Part shown: positions 1 to 9,810 of the stretch, piece by piece
How positions within the stretch are numbered: position 1 is the stretch's first letter
Layout of the letters: each line of letters opens with the position of its first letter
NCBI GenBank assembly: GCA_036245525.1
Contig: BTPG01000001.1
Location: 218,391,299 to 218,455,298 of the forward strand
Reading direction: 5' to 3'
From: Semisulcospira habei
Lineage: Eukaryota > Mollusca > Gastropoda > Semisulcospiridae
Length of the DNA stretch: 64,000 nt
Program-made: the position numbers and the translations under genes
Notes under the pieces: model-generated
What the model was told of the DNA's origin: nothing
What the model saw: only the letters and a program-made list of their open reading frames with translations
The model's database searches: none

Positions 1-197
1 GACAATGTTAGAAATTGTTATTTTAGAGCTAAATAAAATAAGTCATAAACTGTTAAAATAATGGACCGCAGGTTCTCATTGCACCCTAGATTTACAGTGG
101 AAGATTATCATCGGTTATTTCGTTCTATGTTTTCCTCCTGGACTCACACGCTGTTTTTAATGGACCTCTTTCTCTCAGTGTGCGGCCGTGTGTGTCA
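1..197. other. unannotated AT-rich start of window
   Basis: No reading frame, hairpin or tandem repeat was recognised before the first TTAA-bounded hairpin. Confidence 0.4.
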
Positions 198-277
198 TTA
201 ACTCATTCGAGACGTGCCGCCTCCGAATACGCGGCTTATGCCGCGTATCCAGAGGCGGCACGTCTCGAATGCATTAA
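198..277. mobile_element. family D hairpin MITE, copy 1
   Basis: An 80-bp palindrome runs from TTAA (198-201) to TTAA (274-277). The left arm reads TCGAGACGTGCCGCCTCCG and the right arm is its near-perfect complement around a short GGCTTATGCC centre. It has no coding capacity. The TTAA at both ends suggests a piggyBac-like non-autonomous element (inference). Confidence 0.75.
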
Positions 278-653
278 GCTTCCGACGACCCATGCACTAG
301 TCTTGAAAATCCCCTGGATAGTATCTTTGTGTGGCCATACTTAAATATTTCGAAATTTAAGTCACGGGAGACATACTGAAAAGAGAATCTGACTGGACTG
401 CAGCATACAGAGCTATCATGGCAGATTCATGTTCAGTATATGAAAACAAAGCGGAAAAGTAAAATTATTGTATGCAAACGCCAATCTTTTATTCTGCCTT
501 GAGCGCTACAATTCCTCTACCTTACCCTGAACTCATAACTTGTGTTGAAATCGAACGCAATCAGAATGGACATGCACATATTTGGATCTGAGGCGTATAT
601 CCCGATGCCATCCTCCGTCCAGGAACTGATGTAAATAGGGCCGAGCATCGCTA
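278..653. other. unannotated spacer
   Basis: No frame longer than background and no clear repeat was seen. Confidence 0.4.
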
Positions 654-722
654 GCAAAAGGCTCACATTCTCATGAGCCCCTGCGACTGCAGGGTATCAC
701 GAGAATCTATGCCTCTTGCAGT
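654..722. mobile_element. family E hairpin MITE, copy 1
   Basis: The left arm is degenerate (AAAGGCTCACATTCTCATGA) and the right arm well conserved (AGAATCTATGCCTCTTGCAG). The centre is CTGCGACTGCAG. Only the hairpin core is recognisable; TTAA ends were not found. Confidence 0.6.
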
Positions 723-1256
723 TGGAACGGGAGCGACAGACGGACTTAATTTGAAATACTCTTTCTTTGTACGGAGCACGAAGTGAGGTCTTCATTTTGA
801 AACCTAGTCTGAGGCAGTGTGTATGGAAGTTCATATCAAGTTGGATTACCTTTGGCAGTTTTAAATGGTTTTTTTTTTCGACAGACCATAACGTACTAAA
901 AGTAATTACATTATTTTGGCCCGTGCACAATAAAGTTTTACAACTTTGTAGGGTGGAATTACACATGCGTGTTCAACTTTGGAAATGATAAGTTTAACCT
1001 GTTGTATATGAAATGAATGTGCTTTTGTCTGTAACTTTAGACTTACAGCATTTGGCCGCAAGGTCCAAAATCACGAAACAACTCACAGCCGTAGATTCTG
1101 ATTTGGTTAATTAAGAATGAGTTTGGTGTTGTTGTTTTTTGTTGTTGTTTGTTTGTTTGTTTGTTATTTGGGGGTAGGGGGGTGGAGTTAGTCTCATGTG
1201 TCCCAATTTTGGTCTTTTTAGATCTTTTTCTTGTCTGCTTGTCTATCTGGACTTTT

Positions 1257-1258
<2 letters not shown>
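723..1258. other. unannotated spacer with a family A half-arm
   Basis: A single degenerate right arm of family A lies near 1052-1079 (GCAAGGTCCAAAATCACG). The stretch 1125-1180 is T/G-rich low complexity. Nothing else is recognisable. Confidence 0.4.
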
Positions 1259-1309
<51 letters not shown>

Positions 1310-1400
1310 CATGCATGCATGCGCGCACGCACACACACATGCTCACACGCGCACACTCACGCATAACGCACGCATGCACGCCCAGACCCACACAGAATCC
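1259..1400. repeat. (CA)n microsatellite with GCA-rich extension
   Basis: Pure AC dinucleotides cover 1259-1307. A short ATGC tetranucleotide run and an imperfect CA/CG/GCA region follow to about 1400. Apparent histidine/threonine or cysteine/valine frames across it are artefacts. Confidence 0.95.
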
Positions 1401-1656
1401 TCACCAAATCTTGGCAGTGCAAACAGTTTGTCTTTCATCTGTAACATACACACTGAGCCGCTGTCAGCACAATAGACTGCAGTCGTGGGTCGCGCCACTT
1501 TGTCAAACCGTTCACAACATTCTATGGAAATTATAGACCTACGTGACGCCTCAATCCCGGCTAGTATTTCAAAGAAATAAAAACTGCATAGCTTTATGCT
1601 TCACACCCTGAAACTTCCTTACTCTGAGAATGAACATTTTGCCAGTCTCCGCCAAT

Positions 1657-1722
1657 AGGAGACATACATTTTCATGAACATCTGCGGCTGCAGGCGCTTA
1701 TGATAATATATGACTTTTGAAG
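1657..1722. mobile_element. family E hairpin MITE, decayed copy
   Basis: AGGAGACATACATTTTCATG pairs imperfectly with TATGATAATATATGACTTTTG across a CTGCGGCTGCAG centre. It is identified by the conserved centre and arm spacing. Confidence 0.5.
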
Positions 1723-1788
1723 ATGGATAAAGGACTGTCTACCTTTTTTAAAAAGACAAAAGTAAACTTGCATACCCAGTCTTAAATG

Positions 1789-1908
1789 GTCCTCGGGCCT
1801 ACGCCGTCCTTAGCAGGCCCGCGCACGGCCGAGCACAGACGACACACTAAAGACACAGTGTGACACGGACGTGCGCGGGCCCGCTAAGGCTTAAGTCGGC
1901 CTGAGGAC
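1789..1908. mobile_element. family H foldback, copy 1
   Basis: The left arm starts GTCCTCGGGCCTACG and continues into GCAGGCCCGCGCAC. The right arm is the complement, starting GTGCGCGGGCCCGC and ending GGCCTGAGGAC. A loop of about 45 bases separates arms of about 38 bases. Related GC-rich foldbacks lie at 19.2, 29.6 and 38.5 kb. Confidence 0.65.
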
Positions 1909-2145
1909 ATTTTGCTTAATGCGAGAATTTATCTTACGTCTGCCTCAGGACTATTGTTTACGGGAAAGATTTGTCATTCGCTGTTGGTTTTACAGAATGT
2001 AGGCTCTGAGTGTCATGTTTGTTTTGATAGGCATTTCGGGGCTCACACGGGAAATTGCGTTCACCTTTATTGTGTGGCATGAAATACTGAGAATATTTAC
2101 ACCAGAAGGATTAGGCGAATACTGGACGGAATCGGAGGCATACTC

Positions 2146-2149
<4 letters not shown>

Positions 2150-2207
<58 letters not shown>
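2150..2207. repeat. (CT)n microsatellite, left of SINE
   Basis: About 29 CT units. The bases just before it, GGACGGAATCGGAGGCATAC at 2124-2143, recur immediately before the CT array at 48.15 kb. Confidence 0.95.
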
Positions 2208-2209
<2 letters not shown>

Positions 2210-2376
2210 GGAGCTGGCTCAGGTGATAGAGTGCTCGACTCTCGCCCAAAAAAGGTCGTGAGTTCGAATCCAGCCGGGGTCAAAATTTGTTCAGGCCCTT
2301 TTCTGATCTCCGTCATTAGAATCTCCTTCATGGTGGACAGAAGGCGTTAAACGTTAAACCGTAAACGGTTAACATA
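2208..2376 (+). mobile_element. tRNA-derived SINE between two CT arrays
   Basis: The head resembles a tRNA gene. An A-box-like GGCTCAGGTGATAGAG lies near 2217-2232, and the B-box-like GAGTTCGAATCC covers 2260-2271. Pol III uses these internal promoter boxes. An unrelated body of about 100 bp follows and ends in GGCGTTAAACGTTAAACC. The unit is flanked directly by CT dinucleotides on both sides. A functional tRNA is unlikely because the anticodon stem is not well formed. The SINE call is confident; the family is unknown. Confidence 0.7.
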
Positions 2377-2378
2377 TC

Positions 2379-2443
<65 letters not shown>
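2377..2443. repeat. (CT)n microsatellite, right of SINE
   Basis: About 33 CT units with one GCT interruption near 2391. Confidence 0.95.
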
Positions 2444-2446
<3 letters not shown>

Positions 2447-2456
2447 CGCGCGTGTG

Positions 2457-2514
2457 TTAGTTAGTTATTTGGGTTCACCGCCGAGCAGGGGCAACTAAGG
2501 CCATCTCACGGCGG
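2457..2514 (-). mobile_element. 3-prime end of a SINE-like repeat (copy 1)
   Basis: Read on the minus strand this segment matches 56745-56800 closely: a CCGCCGTGAGATGGCCTTAG block, a short variable part, then a tail rich in TAACTAAC. The shared tail suggests a retroposed short element. The 5-prime part was not identified. Confidence 0.6.
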
Positions 2515-2516
2515 TC

Positions 2517-2531
2517 TGTACGCGCGCGCAC

Positions 2532-2602
<71 letters not shown>
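2517..2602. repeat. (CG)n/(TG)n microsatellite
   Basis: A CG-alternating block (2517-2546) passes into about 28 TG units. This is alternating purine-pyrimidine DNA. Confidence 0.95.
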
Positions 2603-2603
<1 letters not shown>

Positions 2604-3297
2604 CTTGTGCGAGTGTGTTTGCGATAGTAAGCACAAAAAATGAATCTCGTTTTATAAAAAATCTATTTTATTTCATCACTTTCTGCAAAGGAAAGAAAGA
2701 AAGAAATGAATGTCGAGATTCACCATGAGTGTTCACAGTCAAAACAAATGAAGACGAACAATTGTCTGATTTGTTTATTGTAATGCCTTGCAAACGGAAC
2801 ATTTAAACAACAGCAATGACAACAAACAGCAACAACCAACACCTCACCTGAACAAAACCCACACACACAACTGAAATACCACCCACACCCCCGCCTCAAA
2901 AATAACAACAGCAACAACGACAAAACCCAACAACAATAAACAAACTAAAAACAAACAACCAAGCCAACAAATGTAAAATCCCCTGACTTGCAAGGAAAAG
3001 GCCAGGAAGTGTGACAGTGGCTGTATTTACTTTTTCCATCTACTGCACTATCTGAACCCCTTGTCTTTTCTGCAGTCCCTTGATTGACAGGAAATAGATT
3101 CAAATACGTCCTGTTGGAGTCTTCTCCCTTTGCTATCTTCTGATTGGTTGAGCAGGAAGGGAAGACGCTCGAGAGGTCCCCGTACGTTTGATCTCTCCCG
3201 CTATCCTCTTTCACCTCCAACGGTCAACTGTAAGAGCTGGATTACACCCTAATAATTCACGGCTATTACAATGACTGCCTTGGTACCTGCAAGCAGC
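2603..3297. other. unannotated spacer with AAC-rich low complexity
   Basis: Positions 2810-2965 are rich in CAACAA and CACCC strings on the plus strand. A minus-strand frame at 2945-3220 shows no recognisable domain. No gene is supported. Confidence 0.4.
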
Positions 3298-3508
3298 CTT
3301 TTTAGCGCCATGGGCGCATTTCCCGAATTTTAGAAGTGTTACTTAACGACTATGTACCACTTGCAGGAGGTGGATTGACCATGATAATTCAAGGGTAGTG
3401 CCAGATTAGCTTGGCGCCTTCAGGCGCCAAGCTAATCTGGCACTACCCTTGAATTATCATGGTCAATGAATCTCCTGCTGTAGGGTGTTCGCGCTGAAAG
3501 GATTAAAC
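3298..3508. mobile_element. family B hairpin MITE, copy 1
   Basis: The core 3375-3466 is an almost perfect 92-bp palindrome; only the two central bases fail to pair. The arm contains GGGTAGTGCCAGATTAGC and the centre is GGCGCCTTCAGGCGCC. Outer segments also pair loosely, with TTGCAGGAGGTGG on the left and TCTCCTGCTGTAGGG on the right. The right end is at a TTAA near 3503. Confidence 0.8.
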
Positions 3509-3576
3509 GCTATCTTAGTGCTATCACATTCGATTCATGCGACTGTCCTGAGTTGTACTGCAGACGGTCTACGTGT

Positions 3577-3602
3577 CGTAAGATCCGAAATCACACACCA
3601 CG
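3577..3602. mobile_element. family A half-arm
   Basis: CGTAAGATCCGAAATCACAC resembles the right arm of family A. The left arm is missing. Confidence 0.35.
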
Positions 3603-3612
3603 TTCCATATTG

Positions 3613-3837
3613 GGAGCTTTCACCTCGTCACTGCCGAGGAAAAAAAACCCTGAGCACAATCCAACTACAAGACATAGATCCTCATGTGCCCCCCGCAGTT
3701 GCGGGGGCTCATGAGGATCTATGCTTCTTGCTGACAGTGCTTTTATCCATGTTTGCTGGACGGCTGGGGCTCTGTAGCGTTGAATTGACGAAGATTTTAG
3801 AAGCACAGCCTGCGTCCAGTGGCAGCGAAGCGATTAA
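3613..3837. mobile_element. family E hairpin MITE, long copy
   Basis: The hairpin core is 3667-3733 with an AGATCCTCATG arm and a CCGCAGTTGCGG centre. To its left is the family-specific TCACTGCCGAGGAAAAA. To its right are TTGCTGGACGGCTGGGGCTC and TGCGTCCAGTGGCAGCGA, and TTAA closes it at 3834-3837. These flanks recur in other E copies and define the full-length element. Confidence 0.75.
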
Positions 3838-4085
3838 CATACAGGGCCCGACTGTCAATGTTTGTGGAGATGGATGCATCACGCCTATCGAGCACTACCT
3901 TTAAGCTTTCACTACAACACACGCATCCGTCGACACGAACTGTGGTGAATAGCAGGCGACTATAACACCTTCCCATGGCCTTTTGCGCGTCGGGTTCACA
4001 CTGCCACTGGTTGTAAATTATGTCTTTGAACTACGTCAGCCCGAGAGCCCAGGCTGTCCAAGGAACATGCATACAAGTTTGTGTC

Positions 4086-4194
4086 AGCAAGAGGCATAGA
4101 TTCTCCGAAGCCCCTGAAACTGCGGGGGCTCATGATGATTGTGTCTCTTGCAGTTGGATCGTGTACGTTTTTTCCTCGTCAGTGAAGGGGTTAA
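4086..4194. mobile_element. family E hairpin MITE
   Basis: The core 4088-4152 is degenerate on its left arm. The right flank TCCTCGTCAGTGAAGGGG ends in TTAA at 4191-4194, so the same terminal segment seen in other copies is present here in the opposite orientation. Confidence 0.65.
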
Positions 4195-4656
4195 AGCGTC
4201 AACCATTAATTTTGTCTCTGGAATGGAAAGACTCTTTATTCTTCAACTTTGAATGAGAGGGAAGATTTTCAATACTGATGAAACGCAACCAGAAAAAGTG
4301 CGCAGCATTGTTTTTTTTTTTTTCTCTTCTTCTTCTTGCCCCAAGTAATTTCGTCTATTTACTCTTCTCCATCTGGTGTGCTCTGATTGGTCTTTCATCT
4401 CATGTGACTTTTTGGCTTGGAACAAGCGCCCTCTGGTTTCATTTCCGGTTAAGCTTTACACAGTTAAACTTCAGAGATGTGACCCGGTCGGCTGAGCAAA
4501 CAGATTTAGATTTGAAATACTGCCCGCGTCACGAGCACTTTTTGAAATGTTTGATTAAATTCGATACAAAAATGTCATTGATCTACACAATACTGAAGCA
4601 ATACACGTAAAGGCAGCTGATTACCACATTGAGTCAAGGCCGTATTTCATGTGTTC

Positions 4657-4851
4657 TTAACCCGTTTAGCCCCATGGCCACATGCCCTAAATTATGGAGG
4701 TGTTACCTAACTCCTATGTACCAGTTGAAGGAGATAGGTTTGAAGGAGATAGGTTGACCATGATAATTCAAGGGTAGTGCCAGATTAGCTTGGCGTCTTG
4801 CACTACCCTTGAATTATCAAGGTCAATCAATCTCCTGCTATAGGGCGTTAA
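4657..4851. mobile_element. family B MITE with deleted hairpin tip
   Basis: The element runs from TTAA (4657-4660) to TTAA (4848-4851). It has the left core arm through CAGATTAGCTTGGCG and then jumps to CACTACCCTTGAATTATC, so about 20 bases of the right arm are lost. A 14-base unit, GGAGATAGGTTGAA, is tandemly duplicated near 4730-4757. Confidence 0.8.
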
Positions 4852-4898
4852 AGTGCAAAAATAAGTGTCACCATAGCTGAATTTGGTAGAAAAGAAAA

Positions 4899-4983
4899 GG
4901 GTGGGGTGGGGGGGGGGTGGTTGGGTGGGGAGGTGGGTGGGGTGGGGGTGGGGGGTTGGGCGGTGGGGGTGGGGGGGGGTGTA
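4899..4983. repeat. G-rich low-complexity tract
   Basis: Imperfect GGGGTGG repeats carry more than a dozen G-runs of three or more. G-quadruplex formation is plausible (inference). Confidence 0.85.
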
Positions 4984-5254
4984 AGTGGAGGTGAACCGAT
5001 ATGCACATTTGAAAGAGAACCGGACAAAAAAACAACAACAAAGAAGTCAATCGAAAACTAATAAAAAATAATTTAATATAACAAATGATGACAAATCCCC
5101 ATAGAATTCAACAGCAACACCAACAACAACCACCACACGAAAAGCAACCCGCGTGCCCCGCCACCATACCACTGTCAGGACATCTTGTCCCCGCCACGAA
5201 ACCACACACCAGGAAAACAAACATCCAACAGAAACCAAGCACACCCGCTACGCA

Positions 5255-5256
<2 letters not shown>

Positions 5257-5309
<53 letters not shown>

Positions 5310-5370
5310 TGTGTGTGTTTGTGTGTGTGTGTGTGTTTGTGTGTGTTGTGTTGTGTTGTGTTGCGTTGCG

Positions 5371-5467
<97 letters not shown>
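5257..5467. repeat. (GT)n microsatellite, 211 bp
   Basis: Long GT array with GTTT, TTGTGTTGTG and GCGT interruptions. The cysteine/valine frames in it are spurious. Confidence 0.95.
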
Positions 5468-5468
<1 letters not shown>

Positions 5469-5599
5469 TCTTGTATGTGTACATACATAACCAGTGTTTT
5501 TGTGACTGGTTTTGTTCTTTTATTTTGTTAATATTTATTTCTTTGTATATTTATGTTTGCATTATGTTAAAAAAAAAAAAAACAACAACAACAAACAAA

Positions 5600-5674
5600 C
5601 AAACATTGTAACGCAGCTAGAGCTCCGTCAGGAAGTTAGGCGCTATATAAATACCCATTATTATTATCATTATG
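5600..5674 (+). mobile_element. 3-prime tail of an L2-like LINE
   Basis: The segment contains CTAGAGCTCCGTCAGGAAGT, then TTAGGCGCTATATAAATACC, then ATT repeats. The same order is seen on the minus strand at 22.81-22.90 kb behind an L2-like reverse transcriptase. It is a 5-prime-truncated insertion with only the untranslated tail left. The A-rich bases before it may be part of the same remnant. Confidence 0.6.
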
Positions 5675-5685
5675 ACAACAAAACG

Positions 5686-5879
5686 TTAACCCCGTCACTG
5701 TTGAGAAAAAGTGAAGACGATCAAACTGCAAGAGACATATATCCTCATGAACATCGGCAATATGAGGCTGATATCCTCAGTAACATCGTATCAATAGACT
5801 CTGGGGCTCTTTGGCGTTGAGTTATATCAAAAACTATTTCACAAACACAGTCTGCGTCCACTGGCAGTATAGGAGTTAA
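5686..5879. mobile_element. family E MITE, full length
   Basis: 194 bp from TTAA (5686-5689) to TTAA (5876-5879). The order is CCCCGTCACTGTTGAGAAAA, a decayed hairpin core (5728-5790), CTGGGGCTCTTTGGCGTTGA, and TGCGTCCACTGGCAGTA. The right hairpin arm has diverged, but the flanks show the whole architecture of the family. Confidence 0.75.
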
Positions 5880-6237
5880 ATAGGGGTTAAATATTATTCG
5901 TACTGCAGCAATTGCACGATTATTATCACCGCGTAAACACACAGTTTCAAGAGCATTCACTGACTTTTCCATTCTCACCAGTGATCTGCTTAGGAATTAT
6001 TAGCGTTGGTCCTATTTACGAGGTGCGTGCTGCAGTGGGAAATATGACAGCGTGTATTCTGAGTAATGGAAGACTGTTATTGTACGTGTATTCGGTTTCG
6101 GAAGACTATTTTGAAAGACATTCGTTGATACGCAAAGTGCATTCTGTGACAACTGAAATCCAGCAGCGGTGTGTTGGATTTTCGACGACACAGCCTGGAT
6201 GCAAATATTACACTTCTGAAACAATTCCATCCATCTA

Positions 6238-6304
6238 CAAGCTGCATAGATCTTCATGAGCCTCCGCAATTGCGGGGGCTCATGAAGATCTATGCAACTT
6301 GCAG
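6238..6304. mobile_element. family E hairpin MITE
   Basis: Nearly perfect 65-bp hairpin: CATAGATCTTCATGAGC on the left, GCTCATGAAGATCTATG on the right, centre CCGCAATTGCGG. Confidence 0.75.
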
Positions 6305-6305
6305 A

Positions 6306-6930
6306 TTCCATCAGTATATTTTAAAATGAGGAAGGCATTTGTTGTTCGTTTAGAACACGACGGTAGCTATGTTTTGACTGATACATTTGAAGCAGTACTG
6401 TATGTCTAGGCGTCAACCAGCCGTCAGCCAAAAATCTGGAAAACATCTGTGACTTTTCAGTCTTTTCACTGGTGGCTATGGAATGTACCTTTGTTGGCCC
6501 GAATATTTCAATATTTCTAGATATTTCAATATTGGGATTACCACATTATTCTCACGAAACATCGCCAGGATTCATCTCTACAAAAGTTGATGGTAAGTAC
6601 AAAAGTTGACGGTAAGTCGTTTGCGTTTGCGGCCTTTGTATTATCTGGTTTGTCGTTTTTAGGTTTTCTTCTCCTTTTGATACGGACTTCCATCAGTCCC
6701 TCAATGTTAGGTGTTTGAAACACAATTGTGTGGATCATTTTGAAAATCATACGTCTGCACGCAAATGCGTTACATGTATACGATATACATATATCAAGGC
6801 AAGGATACAATGATACCCTCAAAAGAGAACAATTAATATCAAAAGAGAAAAATTAAACTATGCTTTGGTATTGGTATCCCAACCAAACACGCCTATCCGC
6901 GTAATACAATGGCCAAAACTGCATTTTCTC
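6306..6930. other. unannotated spacer
   Basis: A short duplicated unit (AAAAGTTGATGGTAAGT and AAAAGTTGACGGTAAGT, 6583-6616) is present. No gene or other repeat is recognised. Confidence 0.4.
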
Positions 6931-6932
6931 AA

Positions 6933-7432
6933 TGCCCGGTTTTGAGGCCGATTCCCGATCAGTTTCGAATCGGTTGGTGATCGGGCCGGACTAAAAGAAC
7001 GTGTGCACACATTTCCCGACTTGTTTAGCCGACCGGTTTGAACCGAAGATCAAAGTCGTACCTGTTCTGCAAAATGGCTGCTAGTTTTGACAGTGGTGAT
7101 GATGTGCTTGCATTATCAGCAGTTTTGCATCATATTCGGGAAGAGGCGTGCGAAACATCAGCAACGGCGGTGGTACTGATCACAACAGGCGTGTTCCGCC
7201 ATTTGCAAACTGAAACGACATGCTTTGCGAGACGCGCTCTGATTGGTTGAAGCTTACAACCGGGGCCGATTCGGATCGGAAAAATAGAGCAGGTTCTAGA
7301 CACCCGATTCCCAGCCGATTGGGACCGGATCGGATAATTGACGTCATCCGATCGCAATCGGATCGGAATCGGGTTCAAAATCGGGGCACAACCGGCACGT
7401 GTGGCGGGGCCTATACACACGAGGAAATCCTA
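6933..7432 (+). mobile_element. GATCGG-rich non-autonomous DNA transposon (candidate)
   Basis: The left edge (TGCCCGGTTTTGAGG, then CCGATTCCCGATC) is inverted at the right edge near 7357-7397. Many CGATC/GATCGG words sit in the two subterminal zones, as transposase-binding repeats often do. Between them a 70-codon frame (7038-7250, probably not started by a true ATG upstream of 7074) includes MAASFDSGDDVLALSAVL. This faintly resembles the start of PIF/Harbinger-type transposases. That resemblance is weak and there is no catalytic domain. Confidence 0.4.
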
Positions 7433-7502
7433 CTGAGAAATCCAAAACGAACATGAACGTAACACGATTTACTCATTACGAAAAAATATCTGTCACTCGT
7501 TC

Positions 7503-7585
7503 AACTGTTTAATTTCTTTATGTGTTTGACAATTGTTTCAGAACGTAGGAAACAATCGCCAAACACATAAAGAAATTAAACAGTT
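7503..7585. repeat. single-copy hairpin, 26-bp arms
   Basis: The left arm (7503-7528) begins AACTGTTTAATTTCTTTATG. The right arm (7560-7585) is its exact complement. The 31-base loop has a smaller ATTGTTTC/GAAACAAT pairing. No second copy is seen in the window. Confidence 0.75.
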
Positions 7586-7656
7586 AAACTAAACAGTTAG
7601 GCACAACAAACACAAATGGTACTGAAATGTGTCTTCGGATTTGCCGTAATGGTATT

Positions 7657-7744
7657 TTAACCCTATGTCGGTCGCGATTTTGGTCGAGCTGATTTCCGCA
7701 GGAATCACCACGACCAAAATCGCTACCGACAGCCAAAGGGTTAA
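7657..7744. mobile_element. family C hairpin MITE, copy 1
   Basis: 88 bp from TTAA (7657-7660, followed by CCCT) to TTAA (7741-7744, preceded by AGGG). The arm is GTCGCGATTTTGGTCGAG and the complement GACCAAAATCGCTACCGAC. The centre is TTTCCGCAGGAA. Confidence 0.8.
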
Positions 7745-7767
7745 TTGCGCATCTCTTGCAGAAAAGA

Positions 7768-7795
7768 CGTAAGGTCCAAAATCACAGACCAGCAC
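7768..7795. mobile_element. family A right half-arm
   Basis: CGTAAGGTCCAAAATCACAG followed by ACCAGCAC matches the right half of the A hairpin exactly. No left arm lies nearby. It begins 24 bases after a family C element. Confidence 0.6.
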
Positions 7796-8403
7796 GCCAC
7801 ACGCCCGCTCCGTTTACTTGGGCGCCGATGTTTCTTTCACGAAGGAGGTCATGGGGCCTACAAGTACCACTTCCTTCCAAAGTCACAGTTCCAGACGACA
7901 ATTCTCCGTATCGTGACGTATGCAGGCCATAAAGCCACCTCCGGAAGTGAAGAGTTAGTAGAGGGGGGTCACTCCGGTCAGCTAATGTTCATCTGTAATG
8001 GCCGTTGTGCCAGTCTGACGCTCCTTGATTGAACTACACCCATCTCCAAGATGCATAGATCACCAAGAGCCCCCTTTCCATTACACAATGCAAGGTTCAT
8101 AAGGATATGTCCTTTTTCTTGGTTAAATTTTCCTCTTTGATTTGCAGTGGAAGGGGAATGTTTCTGGCTTGCTGTCACTTCCACGATGTCGAACTACACA
8201 CTGCAGAAACATAGATTCACAATTCAAGGACTCATAAAGGTCTAGTTCTATCGCTAGCAATATTACATTCTGCTACTTTAGCGGGGGGCAGGTAATCGGA
8301 CATGCAGTTTAAGCTGCCAGAAAATGTCGTCTGTTACGCGGAAATCTCATAGGATGGTGCTTAATGTGCCAGATTTCAATCAGACAGTTCCCTACTTTTA
8401 TTT
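7796..8403. other. spacer with two decayed family E pieces
   Basis: Near 8046-8110 and 8203-8262, partial E arms (GCATAGATCACCAAGAGCCC and ACATAGATTCACAATTCAAG) are recognisable but no longer form hairpins. No gene is recognised. Confidence 0.4.
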
Positions 8404-8468
8404 GAGAGACATATATTCTCATGAGCCCCTGCAGTTACAAGGGCTCATGAGAATAATGCCGTTTGCTG
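8404..8468. mobile_element. family E hairpin MITE
   Basis: ACATATATTCTCATGAGCCC pairs with GGGCTCATGAGAAT. The right outer arm is eroded. Confidence 0.65.
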
Positions 8469-9120
8469 GTAACGCTTAACTCCATTACTTATAATATTTC
8501 TCTGACTGAGAACGCCATCGGGGTATATGACTGGAATAGCGGTAGATATGTCTTGATATCTAGCTGTCTTGGGTGTTGTTTATGGCAATATTCCCCCATC
8601 CCGAAGATCAGCAGACAGATAGTAAGTAGGTGACCTGTGTATATGTGTGAATCAGTGCAAATTAATTTATTTATGTCTGTATTTTGACTACTTTGTAGTA
8701 CTAACAAGTATAAATTGCTTGTGTCTGTAAATCTTAAAGCTACGATAGATTTATTTCGTGAAAGTATCCAAATTGACATTATATTTTGCTGAGCTTGAAA
8801 GGAAGCTGGCTCGTACTTTTTTCCTCAAATGTTCGCGCTTCCCGGTGTTTGCAAATCATGTTATGGATGTGTTCATCCTAATTTTAATAATATCGAACTA
8901 AATATAATTAAATGCCGTTAATTGTGCTCTGATCTATCATTTTGGACATTACGGCCAAGACAGACAAACACACGTATACTCCATGTTTTTCCTGTTTCGT
9001 AAGTTGGGCCAAAAACATGTGATCCATATTGGCCTCTCATTCACGGACTAGTAATCTTACGGCCGGCAAACTGTGAGTTCAATGGGCCACTATTACCTAG
9101 ACACAGTAAAAAAAAAAAAA
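8469..9120. other. unannotated spacer
   Basis: AT-rich DNA without a recognisable frame or repeat apart from an A-run near 9109-9120. Confidence 0.4.
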
Positions 9121-9215
9121 GATACAACCATGACAGTTCAAGGGTAGGGCAAGAATAGCTTGGCGCCTGTAGGCGCCAAGCTATTTTGGCACCACCCTTG
9201 AACTTTACTATAGCG
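9121..9215. mobile_element. family B hairpin MITE
   Basis: The core 9125-9207 pairs CCATGACAGTTCAAGGGTAG with CCACCCTTGAACTTTA around GGCGCCTGTAGGCGCC. Several arm mismatches indicate an older copy. Confidence 0.7.
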
Positions 9216-9777
9216 GTCAGTCGGTGAAGTGTAAACGCTGTTGGACAGGTCTCAGTCATGAGTTAATGGGTCATTATTGCCACTCCAGTGAACTACTGAC
9301 AGGTGACCGACAAATACAGGTGTGAAATTCGAATTCCAGGTGTAACATAGCTGGGGTGATTGAGTACACAGAGGTAATTTGTCCACACAAAGCATTTCAT
9401 GATATAAGTATTATATCGACGCCTAGATCCAATTACTGACAATTAAGTATCGTCTGGTAGAACTACGGTTGTGAATTCGATAGATCCCTAGTAAGAATCG
9501 ATAGGTAGTAAGAATCTACCAGTTGGCAACAGTTGAAAAAACGGACAGCGACGCAAAACTAAAAAAATTCAAAGAAAAAAAGTCAAACAAGAAACAAAAC
9601 AAAACAACTAAAGGAAGGGCTTCCATAGTCATTGTTTCCAGCCACTTACTTGGTGCACCACTCTTTCCTTTTTTTGTTGTGTGCGTTGACCAAAAGAAAA
9701 TGATCGTAATAAAGGAAACATTTGATCATATTTGTGATTCTGAGAAACGTTGTAAGTAATGTTTGTGCTTTGTGGTT
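9216..9777. other. unannotated spacer
   Basis: A short repeated GTAAGAATC word occurs at 9490-9520. The stretch 9555-9610 is A-rich. No gene is recognised. Confidence 0.4.
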
Positions 9778-9810
9778 AGTTGTTCATCTTCTTCTTCTTC
9801 TCGAACGCCG

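Noticed and set aside
2208..2290. Functional tRNA gene
   Set aside because: A and B boxes are present, but the acceptor and anticodon stems do not form well and a SINE body and tail follow. The same reasoning applies at 53.6 kb.
2945..3220. 91-residue minus-strand frame
   Set aside because: No motif, no recognisable splice signals and no relative; length is within chance for this composition.
3485..3904. 139-residue plus-strand frame
   Set aside because: It runs through a family B end and a family E element, so it is a by-product of repeat sequence.
5085..5611. Cys/Val- and Thr/His-rich frames over the GT array
   Set aside because: Dinucleotide repeats are open in several frames on both strands; the same applies at 1.26, 2.55, 29.65, 33.3 and 61.7 kb.
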